IMG/VR virus record: IMGVR_UViG_3300009285_000459
Location: 1 to 36,831 of that record
Source: a virus
DNA: 36,831 nucleotides
Reading direction: 5' to 3' (one strand)
Shown here: piece after piece, positions 28,767 through 35,539 of the stretch
How the letters are laid out: each line of letters begins with the position of its first letter
Numbering within the stretch: position 1 is the stretch's first letter
Translations under genes and position numbers: made by a program
The notes under the pieces: generated by a model
Databases searched by the model: none
Seen by the model: only the letters and a program-made list of their open reading frames with translations
Told to the model about the DNA's origin: nothing

Positions 28767-28768
28767 TT

Positions 28769-30385
28769 TTATAATGACATCCATGTGCCTTCTCCGAAGT
28801 CTTTCTCCATGTCAAGGGGATCGAATGGTTTTTCCTTCTTCTCCACTTCCATAACTATGGTGGGCGGGATGGCATTTACGTTATTATCGAGAATCCTGGC
28901 AAGGCAGTCCATCATGTCATCGTTTTTCCCGAATGGGTATCGACTGTATTCTTCGTCGAGAAATTCTTCGATGAGGTCATGGGTTGCACCGTCTACGGAA
29001 TTATACACAAGTGACCGTGGGATATAGAACCGGCCTCCTGAAAATAAAGGAACAAGTCTTTTTATCCTGTCAAACTTTGAAACATTTCCTTTCAATACCT
29101 CAATGGAAAAATAGAAGGATGTGAGTTGCATTTGTTCCTCAAAGTAATCTTTGTCCGCCATGGCCCCGTACTGCTCATAGCAAACCTGAGATACTTCGTG
29201 TTTTTCGCATAGGTCTTTCAGCCTTTCCCATTTTTCCTTAAGGTTAAGTTTGTCCCTGACGCAATCAACGAGATAATAGTTTCTCAGGGAGTCGAGTCCT
29301 ACCACGGCCATGATCGTATAGTCACTCCCCTTCTTCTTCGATGAAGCTCCATCACATAGTATATATTTGTTTACTACCGGCAGGTCGGTATAGTATTTAA
29401 TCCAATACATCTTGAAGTTCTGACTTGAAACGGCAGTAGGGTTTTGTAGCATCTGCGCCGAGTATTCGTAGTCTCCGGACAGGGCGTGTTTGTCGTCAAG
29501 GTCTTGCCTGGTAAGGTAAACGGGAATCCCCTGGAGTTTGGCATCCCCGTCCTCGTCAACCTCTGCCGGGAATATCCGCTGTGTCCACGTCCCGGTTCCT
29601 ATCAGTTTGCCGTATATGTCTTTGGTGTGGTAGCGGGTTCCTACAACGCTTTGTTCCCCGTCCGGTTCCAATAGGAATTGAGATTGAGAGAACATCATCT
29701 CCGCTTTGGCAATCTGTAAAGAAGTCTGTACGTTTTTAACGTCAATAATATCATCATAGCTATGGCGAGTAAAGTGAAAGCCAGTAGGCAATCCATCCAC
29801 CAATCCTGATGCGAAGATTGACGGTTCCTTGTAAGGCTGTGAGCGTTTGACATATAGACCGACATCCTCCGACCACTTCGGTGCATCCCTTCGCGGCTTG
29901 TCATAGAATATTTCAGGGAATGATTTATGTAAAGTGCTGTTTGATTCAAGAGCGTGCATGATAACTCGCATATGGTCTTTCGCCATCTTCCGCGTGTGGC
30001 TGAATATACAGATACGTTCATCAGGATTATGTGCTAACTTCCATATGTTGCGGGTGAACGTTATTAAAGAACTTTTCCAGTGACCCCGCGACCATAGGTC
30101 AATTGTCTTATGGCAGTTATCCTGAATATCATAACATCTTGCCATCAGGAACGGGTGAGCTATAGGAAGTCCGAGAATAAAGTAGCCGAAGAAAAATAAA
30201 TCGAGTTTGCCTATGTCCCGTATCAGGCCATAAAAGTCATCCATCTTCCCCTTTTGTTTGAATATATTAAGCTGTTCGGCAAGTTCTTTGTAATTATACC
30301 GGGGGTCGTCGCAATGAATACCGAGTTCCACGAGCTTGGGGTGGGCCGGTTTCAGTTTAAATTGGAATGTTTTTTTTGAACTCAC
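28769..30385 (-). CDS. terL: terminase large subunit
   Basis: The 538-residue packaging motor has an ATPase half with 'LWSRGHWKSSLITF' (Walker A-like) and 'RHSYDDIIDVKN' (Walker B-like). The nuclease half has 'ILCDGASSKKKGSDYTIMAV' (first acidic residue of the RNase H-like fold), 'CYEQYGAMADKDYF' and 'PFGKNDDMMDCLARIL'. The start is GTG five bases after GGAG. It overlaps the end of the small HNH gene by 29 bases. Confidence 0.95.
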   Translation of the reverse strand: MSSKKTFQFKLKPAHPKLVELGIHCDDPRYNYKELAEQLNIFKQKGKMDDFYGLIRDIGKLDLFFFGYFILGLPIAHPFLMARCYDIQDNCHKTIDLWSRGHWKSSLITFTRNIWKLAHNPDERICIFSHTRKMAKDHMRVIMHALESNSTLHKSFPEIFYDKPRRDAPKWSEDVGLYVKRSQPYKEPSIFASGLVDGLPTGFHFTRHSYDDIIDVKNVQTSLQIAKAEMMFSQSQFLLEPDGEQSVVGTRYHTKDIYGKLIGTGTWTQRIFPAEVDEDGDAKLQGIPVYLTRQDLDDKHALSGDYEYSAQMLQNPTAVSSQNFKMYWIKYYTDLPVVNKYILCDGASSKKKGSDYTIMAVVGLDSLRNYYLVDCVRDKLNLKEKWERLKDLCEKHEVSQVCYEQYGAMADKDYFEEQMQLTSFYFSIEVLKGNVSKFDRIKRLVPLFSGGRFYIPRSLVYNSVDGATHDLIEEFLDEEYSRYPFGKNDDMMDCLARILDNNVNAIPPTIVMEVEKKEKPFDPLDMEKDFGEGTWMSL

Positions 30386-30563
30386 TCTCGCTCCATTTCG
30401 GTATCTCTTTATTCAGATGGCATACATGGCAAAGATACATTATATTAAAGGGAGTGTCAATCAATTTACCATATGTCTTCCGAGCGTGCTTTGTTTGAGA
30501 AAATTTGTGGTGCCGGTGGTCTGCTTTCCGTACACCGCAAAATACGCATAGCCTGTTAATCAT
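30357..30563 (-). CDS. small HNH protein upstream of TerL, 68 aa
   Basis: Two cysteine pairs ('CVFCG' and 'CHVCH') frame 'KADHRHHKFSQTKHARKTYG', giving a zinc-stabilised HNH fold. In several phages a small HNH nuclease beside the terminase is needed for DNA packaging; the location here fits that, though a remnant homing enzyme is also possible. Neighbouring genes overlap at both ends. Confidence 0.75.
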   Translation of the reverse strand: MINRLCVFCGVRKADHRHHKFSQTKHARKTYGKLIDTPFNIMYLCHVCHLNKEIPKWSESEFKKNIPI

Positions 30564-30759
30564 ATGGGTCCTTTGGCAACCTTGTCCAATGGGAAATCAT
30601 AAGAGCATCACAATAGAAATTACCTCCCATGTCACGCCAACAATCATCTGCAAAATCAAACGAAAGAACCTGCATTACTCCGTGATGATATGCCAAATAT
30701 GAATTATCCCAATATTCGGCCTCGTAAGGAGTTTTATCGGTCATCTTTATCCAGTTCAT
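30556..30759 (-). CDS. DUF551-like protein, 67 aa
   Basis: N-terminal 'MNWIKMTDKTPYEAEYWDNS', then the C-terminal 'DALMISHWTRLPKDPYD' matches the DUF551 signature (W-I-x-V-x-D-x-x-P at the start and a final 'THW-PLP-P'). Function of the family is not known; it is common in phage and prophage genomes. Confidence 0.75.
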   Translation of the reverse strand: MNWIKMTDKTPYEAEYWDNSYLAYHHGVMQVLSFDFADDCWRDMGGNFYCDALMISHWTRLPKDPYD

Positions 30760-31017
30760 TCAGTAAGTATTCCTTTCACGGTCAAAGTCTACCGGAACAT
30801 TATTATATCCGAGATATTTGTTTGTCCATTGTATCATTTTGTTGGCCTCAACAACATGGTGACAATCCATAGGAATACGAGAATACTTGCTGTGGACAAG
30901 GGAGTACTTCAAGGCTCTCCCGGCATCCTGGCTATAATCATATACCGCCACCCTGCCGATAAGCCATGCACATATCAGGGTTATTATACAGAGAATAATG
31001 TAATGCCCTTTTTTCAT
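30760..31017 (-). CDS. signal-anchored protein, 85 aa
   Basis: Residues about 6-25 ('YIILCIITLICAWLIGRVAV') form an N-terminal membrane anchor after a Lys pair; the rest is a soluble, mainly helical tail with one Cys and two adjacent His. Not recognised. GGAGG precedes the ATG. Confidence 0.65.
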   Translation of the reverse strand: MKKGHYIILCIITLICAWLIGRVAVYDYSQDAGRALKYSLVHSKYSRIPMDCHHVVEANKMIQWTNKYLGYNNVPVDFDRERNTY

Positions 31018-31025
31018 AATACCTC

Positions 31026-31367
31026 CTATGATTCTATAAAATCATAAACATCCCCGTACTTAAACAGGAACAATTTCTTTTTCAGTTTATAAATATCAGT
31101 CCTGAACCCTTTCGTGTCCTCAATAATAGCCCTGCCATTACTATTGTCCGTATAGTGGAAGTCGGCGACATATTCTATTTTTCTGTAAGTTCTCCCCCCA
31201 TAAGAAAACGACTCTTGCAGAACAAAAGCGGGTTGCAAAATTAGATCAGAAATCTTCCCCGCCCTTGCAAGCAACAATAATTCCTGATACCTATTCGCTT
31301 CTTTCTTAGAAGCAAATAAAGTATCGTGAACCGCCGTCCTGTTATTCCCGTACTTGTTCTTTCTCAC
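31026..31367 (-). CDS. DUF1064 phage nuclease, about 113 aa
   Basis: 'KYGNNRTAVHDTLFASKKEA', 'RYQELLLLARAGKISDLILQ', 'YVADFHY' and 'AIIEDTKGFRTDIYKLKKKL' match DUF1064, a restriction-endonuclease-fold (PD-(D/E)xK) phage protein: the E-x-R-Y helix, ADF-x-Y and E-D-x-K-G give the active site. It probably cuts recombination or replication intermediates. The GTG at 31367 is preferred: GGGAG lies eight bases upstream and it overlaps the stop of the preceding micro-gene (GTGA). A TTG at 31382 would add five residues. Confidence 0.8.
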   Translation of the reverse strand: MRKNKYGNNRTAVHDTLFASKKEANRYQELLLLARAGKISDLILQPAFVLQESFSYGGRTYRKIEYVADFHYTDNSNGRAIIEDTKGFRTDIYKLKKKLFLFKYGDVYDFIES

Positions 31368-31471
31368 TTCCACGTCTCCCAATTGTCATCGTCTATATGC
31401 TGTAATATATTCAATATTTTTTTGGAAGTCAAGCATTTAATTTTATTTAATATTTTTTTGAATCTTTTCAT
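31364..31471 (-). CDS. basic micro-protein, 35 aa
   Basis: The ATG begins one base after the stop codon of the membrane micro-gene (TAGGATG), and the TGA overlaps the GTG start of the DUF1064 gene. The sequence MKRFKKILNKIKCLTSKKIL is strongly basic and amphipathic, followed by an acidic end. A promoter-like sequence lies within it, so it may be only a spacer. Confidence 0.45.
   Translation of the reverse strand: MKRFKKILNKIKCLTSKKILNILQHIDDDNWETWK
31404..31432 (-). promoter_or_regulatory. internal leftward promoter before the DUF1064 gene
   Basis: TTGACT (31427..31432), 17-base spacer, TATATT (31404..31409), within very A/T-rich DNA. It could start a transcript for the DUF1064, DUF551, HNH and TerL genes. 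Confidence 0.6.
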
Positions 31472-31472
31472 C

Positions 31473-31565
31473 CTATCCCTTCAAGAATATAATAGCCACA
31501 CAATTTATAAATAACATTAACAAAAATAACGCTATCAGTTTTACCATAGCTTCAAGGTCTATCAT
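31473..31565 (-). CDS. membrane micro-protein, 30 aa
   Basis: GGGAGGA lies six bases upstream of the ATG, which overlaps the TGA of the DUF1367 gene (ATGA). Nearly all of the protein after residue 8 is one hydrophobic helix ('LIALFLLMLFINCVAIIFL'). Function unknown. Confidence 0.6.
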   Translation of the reverse strand: MIDLEAMVKLIALFLLMLFINCVAIIFLKG

Positions 31566-32005
31566 AAATAATCCTCCCAATTAACTTCCAGGTCATGCAC
31601 GGTTACGCCTATCAGGTTGGCAAGCAACGGCAATGACCTTTCATAAAATTTCTGAAACTCCTCTTGCTCCATAGACTCGAAGCTCGTTGATAAAAGCATC
31701 CTCTTGACCGTTCCCCGGAAGTCTTTGTACAATTCATAATAACCGAGTTCTTCTTTGAGTGCGTTAAGAAGTTTATCCTCAGTCCATGTCGTCCCTTCCG
31801 GAGCGTTATCGGCTACCATCGAAAGTATTGCCCGGAATTTATTATGGTGCTGTAAGTTCCGGGGGTTCTTTACTTCCACTTGGAGCTGTTGCCCGTCTCC
31901 CCACTTGGCAACCCGGTCAAGGTCTTTCGGAGATAAGACTATGAACGCTACGTTGCCAACGTGGTCGGGGAGTATCTGCGTTTTAACTACGGTTATTTTC
32001 ATCAT
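31562..32005 (-). CDS. DUF1367-like phage protein, 147 aa
   Basis: 'VEVKNPRNLQHHNKFRAILS', then 'GYYEL' and 'STSFESMEQEEFQKFYERSL' match the DUF1367 family found in recombination/replication blocks of many phages. The biochemical role is not established. It follows SSB in the operon, which fits a role in DNA metabolism. Confidence 0.75.
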   Translation of the reverse strand: MMKITVVKTQILPDHVGNVAFIVLSPKDLDRVAKWGDGQQLQVEVKNPRNLQHHNKFRAILSMVADNAPEGTTWTEDKLLNALKEELGYYELYKDFRGTVKRMLLSTSFESMEQEEFQKFYERSLPLLANLIGVTVHDLEVNWEDYL

Positions 32006-32010
32006 TTACC

Positions 32011-32424
32011 TCAAAATGGTAGATCATCTCCGAACTGTTCCTCGGCCTGCTTGGAAACTCCCGACGGCTTGTTCTCCTGTTTGCTCTGCTGTCCGCTATC
32101 ACCTTCCTTTTTCTTTTCAAGGAAAGTAATCCCGTCAACTACAACCTGAACCTCCGACTTCTCCACGCCGTCCTTATCTGTCCACTTGTTTTGCTGTAAC
32201 CTGCCCTCAATGCCTACCTTGTGGCCTTTGAAAACATAGTTGGATAAGGTCTCGGCCTTCGCCTCCCATGCTGTGCATTTGATAAAGCTAACATCGTCTT
32301 TTTTAAAACCGTTCACGGCTATTGTAAAGTGGCAGTAGTTTTTACCCTGCCCGGTCTGTTTAAGTTCGATGTCCTTCGCAACTCGTCCTGTCCCACACCA
32401 TCTGTTCATGTCACTCATAATCAT
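32011..32424 (-). CDS. ssb: single-stranded DNA-binding protein
   Basis: An OB-fold N-terminal domain ('GRVAKDIELKQTGQGKNYCH', 'FTIAVNGF', 'FIKCTAWEAKAETLSNYVFK', 'GHKVGIEGRLQQNKW') is followed by a flexible Gln/Lys/Ser linker and the acidic tip DDLPF. The tip is the usual docking site for repair and replication proteins. It protects single strands and probably works with the Rad52-like annealase. The ATG overlaps the preceding stop (ATGA); an alternative start two codons later is also well placed. Confidence 0.95.
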   Translation of the reverse strand: MIMSDMNRWCGTGRVAKDIELKQTGQGKNYCHFTIAVNGFKKDDVSFIKCTAWEAKAETLSNYVFKGHKVGIEGRLQQNKWTDKDGVEKSEVQVVVDGITFLEKKKEGDSGQQSKQENKPSGVSKQAEEQFGDDLPF

Positions 32425-32636
32425 TCCTCTCCTAATAACATTTTTATTTTTATGCGTTCAATCAATCCGACAGTAGTGTAAGGGTTTAGCCCAACTCCCC
32501 GCGTAGTGGAAGTATAACTTTTGTTTGGTTCTTCTGATATTAAAATAATATAAAAAGGTTTTCCGTCCTTAATTGTACATTGCATTTTCTTGATTAATGC
32601 CAACACTCCTTTTCTAAATTCATCCTGCTTCTTCAT
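32421..32636 (-). CDS. small hypothetical protein between helicase and SSB, 71 aa
   Basis: The start MKKQDEFRKGVLALIKKMQC at 32636 follows the helicase stop and an AAGGGGAAG site; the longer frame from 32702 would overlap the helicase end. The C-terminus is strongly basic ('LIERIKIKM'). Not recognised; it overlaps SSB by the ATGA link. Confidence 0.65.
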   Translation of the reverse strand: MKKQDEFRKGVLALIKKMQCTIKDGKPFYIILISEEPNKSYTSTTRGVGLNPYTTVGLIERIKIKMLLGEE

Positions 32637-32649
32637 AATAAACTTCCCC

Positions 32650-33897
32650 TTAATTTTGTTCGTATTCATACGTTGTACTGTGGTCTGCATATAATTGTTC
32701 AAACCTGTTGCACTCTTTGTTAAACATGACCTCTAATATTCCCACCTTCCCCATCCTGTACTTGGCTACGTTCAGGAATGTTCCGGATGTGTTTTTATAA
32801 ATAAATAGAACCTGATTTGCATCCTGTTCAATGTTCCCCGACTCTCTAAGATGGGATAGTTTTGGGGTTTCGTTCTCGGCCTGTCTGCTTAACTGCGATA
32901 AAGCAAGAACCGGAATACCCAATTGAGCGGCAAGTCTTTTCAAGGAGCCAGTAATTTCCCCAATCTGAATATCCCTGCGCTCCCTGTCCCTGCTTTGTAC
33001 CAATTGGATATAGTCTACGATTATAAGACCGGGTTTTTCTTTCCCCCTTCTTGCCGTGGAAACTATATCCCCGATGTCCGTGATATTATCCCATATGTGA
33101 ATCTTATATTCCGGCAATTCTTTTTCAAACTTATTGTATCTATCCACCTCCCATTCGTCAAGAGTATTGCTTTGAATCTTCATAGAATCTATACCGGATA
33201 ATAGAGATATGAGCTTGAGTTCTATTTCAAGGCCAGTCATTTCCAGAGAATAAAAGTAAACCGGAACCCTGGTCGAGAAGCCTTTCGCAATCTGTAAGGC
33301 AAAGGTGGTTTTCCCCTCTCCGGTACGGGCGGCAAGGATTACAAGGTTGCCTGGACTGAACCCTTTGAACATCATGTCGTAAGGTGAAAATCCGGTTCTT
33401 AGGAACCTTCCCGCAAATCTATCAAGCCCCTCCCCCTGAAACCCCACCTGGACTTTCCCAGAGGCCTCTCCGGTGATTATTTTGGATGTCATGGAGTCAA
33501 CATCGTGGATAATGTCTGCCGTTGACCTCATATCGTGGGTAGCATCCATCCCCCGCTGGTAGGCATCAATCAGTTTGCGCCTCATGGAGAAGTCAAGAAG
33601 CCGTTCAATTGCGCGGTCAAGTCCTCTTACGTCCGGATGTAATCCCATAAGTCGGCCCATATATTCGTCACTCACCTGTTCAAAGTTCTTTGTTGAGATA
33701 AGTTCTGACTTACAAGCCATGAAGCCTGTCTCTAATCCGCGTTCGGTAAGGGTGCGCGCGGCGCGGAATATATATTTATTTCTGGTCAGATAAAAGTCTT
33801 CGTCTCTTAATCTTAATAAGTTATGCGATAAATCAGGTCTTAGAAGAATTGTGGTTAACAGACTTTCCTCGATACCACTATCAAATAGATCGTTCAT
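32650..33897 (-). CDS. DnaB-like replicative helicase, 415 aa
   Basis: The N-terminal domain (residues 1-110, 'EESLLTTILL', 'YIFRAARTL') is followed by the RecA-like motor: Walker A 'ARTGEGKTTFALQIA' (about 188-202), 'YFYSLEMTGLEIELKL', Walker B 'LIIVDYIQLV', 'LALSQLSRQAE' and 'LRESGNIEQDANQVLFIY'. It unwinds DNA ahead of the fork as a hexamer. AGGAGG precedes the ATG, which overlaps the winged-helix gene by 17 bases. No primase or polymerase is present, so these come from the host. Confidence 0.95.
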   Translation of the reverse strand: MNDLFDSGIEESLLTTILLRPDLSHNLLRLRDEDFYLTRNKYIFRAARTLTERGLETGFMACKSELISTKNFEQVSDEYMGRLMGLHPDVRGLDRAIERLLDFSMRRKLIDAYQRGMDATHDMRSTADIIHDVDSMTSKIITGEASGKVQVGFQGEGLDRFAGRFLRTGFSPYDMMFKGFSPGNLVILAARTGEGKTTFALQIAKGFSTRVPVYFYSLEMTGLEIELKLISLLSGIDSMKIQSNTLDEWEVDRYNKFEKELPEYKIHIWDNITDIGDIVSTARRGKEKPGLIIVDYIQLVQSRDRERRDIQIGEITGSLKRLAAQLGIPVLALSQLSRQAENETPKLSHLRESGNIEQDANQVLFIYKNTSGTFLNVAKYRMGKVGILEVMFNKECNRFEQLYADHSTTYEYEQN

Positions 33898-34447
33898 ATT
33901 CCTCCTGTTCTCTTACGTCTTTAAGTATAGCATCTGCTTCCTTGCAAAGTATACTTCTTTTCTTGTTGCTTAAGCAACCCTCTTCTTTTATATTGTTAGT
34001 TAAAGCATTTCCTTTTTTAGTTAAAGCATTTGGTGTCGTTTTCCCGCTTGCCGGTTTAACCGCTTGCCGATTTTCAGACATACGGTGAAGGTCGTTAGGT
34101 TCAAGAACCATCCTTTTCATTTTAACTTTTATGTATATTTTCCCGAACTTGCCCTTCTCTCTTGATTGTTTAATTTCAATTATACCTAAGTCGAGAAGTA
34201 GATTTTTGGCTTTGTCCAACCTCATTCTTCCCCAATCAAGTCCTTGCCGGCAGTACTTATCGGCGGCCCATACGCTGTTAGTTTTTTGCAATATGCAAGT
34301 AAATTGATAATGTTCGTATAGGGCTTTTGCGTCTATGCCAATCTTGCCGTAACTCATAAATAAAGCATACTTGCTTGCGGTCATCCATATAAGTTCGTCT
34401 TCCACGTCCTTCTCTATTATTACATCATTGATATTTTTAATTTCCAT
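33881..34447 (-). CDS. winged-helix replication protein (initiator or helicase loader), 188 aa
   Basis: The N-terminal part 'ALYEHYQFTCILQKTNSVWA' followed by 'LDWGRMRLDKAKNLLLDLGI' and 'GKFGKIYIKVKMKR' is the winged-helix domain found in phage replication initiators next to DnaB-like helicases. The C-terminal part is Lys/Ser/Asn-rich with a final helix and is not clearly of DnaD type. The gene directly precedes the helicase. GGAG lies seven bases upstream of ATG 34447. Confidence 0.75.
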   Translation of the reverse strand: MEIKNINDVIIEKDVEDELIWMTASKYALFMSYGKIGIDAKALYEHYQFTCILQKTNSVWAADKYCRQGLDWGRMRLDKAKNLLLDLGIIEIKQSREKGKFGKIYIKVKMKRMVLEPNDLHRMSENRQAVKPASGKTTPNALTKKGNALTNNIKEEGCLSNKKRSILCKEADAILKDVREQEEYERSI

Positions 34448-34459
34448 ACTTGCTCCAAT

Positions 34460-34557
34460 AAAAAAGGGCCTCTACCTTGCACACCATCTCTGGTTAGTCC
34501 CGTGCAAAATAAAAGCCCTTTGAGTTTTTCAAGCTCACGAAAGGGACTAAGTTTCGT
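34460..34557 (-). ncRNA. structured RNA with loop-loop pseudoknot
   Basis: On the minus strand, hairpin 1 is ACGAAA/TTTCGT (34557..34552 with 34542..34537). A small GAG/CTC hairpin (about 34536..34522) follows, then an outer stem AAAGGGC/GCCCTTT (34521..34515 with 34469..34463) ending in T6. Inside it TTGCAC/GTGCAA is capped by ACCA-GAGA-TGGT, a GNRA-type tetraloop. Hairpin 1's loop TTAGTCCC (34550..34543) is fully complementary to GGGACTAA (34501..34494) in the inner domain. It lies between the HNH-AP2 gene and the replication gene. Function unknown; it may be a regulatory leader, an attenuator or a ribozyme. Confidence 0.7.
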
Positions 34558-34599
34558 CAGCCTGAATTGACACCAATATACTCATGGCATCAATCATAG

Positions 34600-35049
34600 T
34601 CAACTAAAATTTAATACTGCGTACTCACCATGAAGTCTCTTGGCGGCCTCGTCGTAACTCTTGGCCGCCTCGTCCTCTGTCTTAAAACTCCCGAGATAAT
34701 AGAAAGTTTTTTGGTGTACTATCTGCGCTCTGAACCTATTGCCATCTTGTGATATGCCTTTGTATTTTAACCCCCTTCTTCCCCATCTGTTGCTACAATT
34801 CTGAGCGTGAGTGCATATCCGGAGATTGGAACGTCTGTTATCAAGGGTGTTGCCGTTGATATGGTCAACGTCCATTTTTGTAGGGGCGTTGACCATCTGT
34901 CGTGCTAATAAGCCCTGCTTGTTTTTAACGGCAATATAGCCCTTGGAGTTGGTCACATACCATGACCTACCCATGACCAACTCCGCATCAATAGGGTCAA
35001 AGTAAACCTCATACTTATGGCCTTTGTGGGTGGTGATTGTTATTTCCAT
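34600..35049 (-). CDS. HNH endonuclease with AP2-like DNA-binding domain, 149 aa
   Basis: The HNH part has 'MVNAPTKMDVDHINGNTLDN' and 'RRSNLRICTHAQNCSN'. A C-terminal AP2/ERF-like domain has 'YKGISQDGNRFRAQI', 'YYLGSFKTEDEAAKSYDEAA' and 'LHGEYAVLNF'. This is the standard HNH-AP2 homing endonuclease layout. It lies between replication genes as a free-standing gene, followed by the structured RNA. The ATG at 35049 is chosen; a GTG at 35070 would add seven residues. Confidence 0.9.
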   Translation of the reverse strand: MEITITTHKGHKYEVYFDPIDAELVMGRSWYVTNSKGYIAVKNKQGLLARQMVNAPTKMDVDHINGNTLDNRRSNLRICTHAQNCSNRWGRRGLKYKGISQDGNRFRAQIVHQKTFYYLGSFKTEDEAAKSYDEAAKRLHGEYAVLNFS

Positions 35050-35144
35050 GTCACGCTCACGCATCCGCACTCACATTTGTATTCTATCTGAGTCTTAAGG
35101 TCGTTAGATTTGAGCATTTCCTTATTGCACTTGAAACATTTCAT
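35040..35144 (-). CDS. zinc-ribbon micro-protein, 34 aa
   Basis: ATG overlaps the upstream TGA (ATGA). The sequence 'MKCFKCNKEM' plus 'YKCECGCVSV' gives C-x2-C and C-x-C-x-C, a minimal zinc ribbon. It ends by overlapping the HNH-AP2 start by 10 bases. Function unknown; other phages carry similar small zinc proteins near replication genes. Confidence 0.65.
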   Translation of the reverse strand: MKCFKCNKEMLKSNDLKTQIEYKCECGCVSVTWK

Positions 35145-35341
35145 CGTCTTCGCCTCTTTATTATTTCATCCATAAATTCCGTGATAGCCTCAATGAATAT
35201 CTCGCTGTTATGCTCTAATGGTTTTTTATCTCCGTTCCTTCTGATTCCTAAACTATGGCATATAGATTTGTACCTCTCATATAAGCCCTTGGGAACCTTA
35301 ACTGTAACCGAATAGTCGTCGTTCATTGTTTCCCTGTTCAT
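35141..35341 (-). CDS. ribbon-helix-helix-like protein, 66 aa
   Basis: The strand 'YSVTVKVPKGLYERYKSICH' and the helix 'EIFIEAITEFMDEIIKRRRR' fit an RHH DNA-binding protein. AGGAGG precedes ATG 35341, and it is linked to both neighbours by ATGA overlaps. Confidence 0.65.
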   Translation of the reverse strand: MNRETMNDDYSVTVKVPKGLYERYKSICHSLGIRRNGDKKPLEHNSEIFIEAITEFMDEIIKRRRR

Positions 35342-35538
35342 TTATCCCTCCTAATAATTTTCCAGTGTTTACAGTCCGAACAGTGTCTTTGGTTTTTTCT
35401 TCTTCTTAAGAATTTCTTCTGAAAATAAGGGCAAGAATTTATACCATATTCATGTATATATTCAAGTCCATTAAAAAAAATATAGGCATACGTTTTTGTA
35501 AACGCATCAAACATTTTGACCTTCTTGTGGCAATACAT
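35338..35538 (-). CDS. small Cys/aromatic-rich protein, 66 aa
   Basis: The sequence begins MYCHKKVKMFDAFTKTYAYI and ends with 'RHCSDCKHWKIIRRDK'. It has four cysteines (C3, C36, and a C-x2-C pair near the end) and many Tyr/Phe/Lys. A single zinc site is possible. It directly follows the radical SAM gene (two-base gap) and so is one candidate partner or substrate, without direct proof. Confidence 0.6.
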   Translation of the reverse strand: MYCHKKVKMFDAFTKTYAYIFFNGLEYIHEYGINSCPYFQKKFLRRRKNQRHCSDCKHWKIIRRDK

Positions 35539-35539
35539 A

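Noticed and set aside
34460-34557. Group I intron P7-like pairing (GACTA with TAGTC)
   Set aside because: The order is TAGTC first on both strands, the reverse of the intron core, and no flanking gene is interrupted here.
34460-34557. A named pistol ribozyme
   Set aside because: Only the order of helices and the pseudoknot agrees; the conserved residues around the pistol cleavage site are not visible.
34537-34566. Hammerhead ribozyme core (CTGACGA followed later by GAAA)
   Set aside because: The stems that must flank these bases cannot be formed; the bases belong to the 6-bp hairpin instead.
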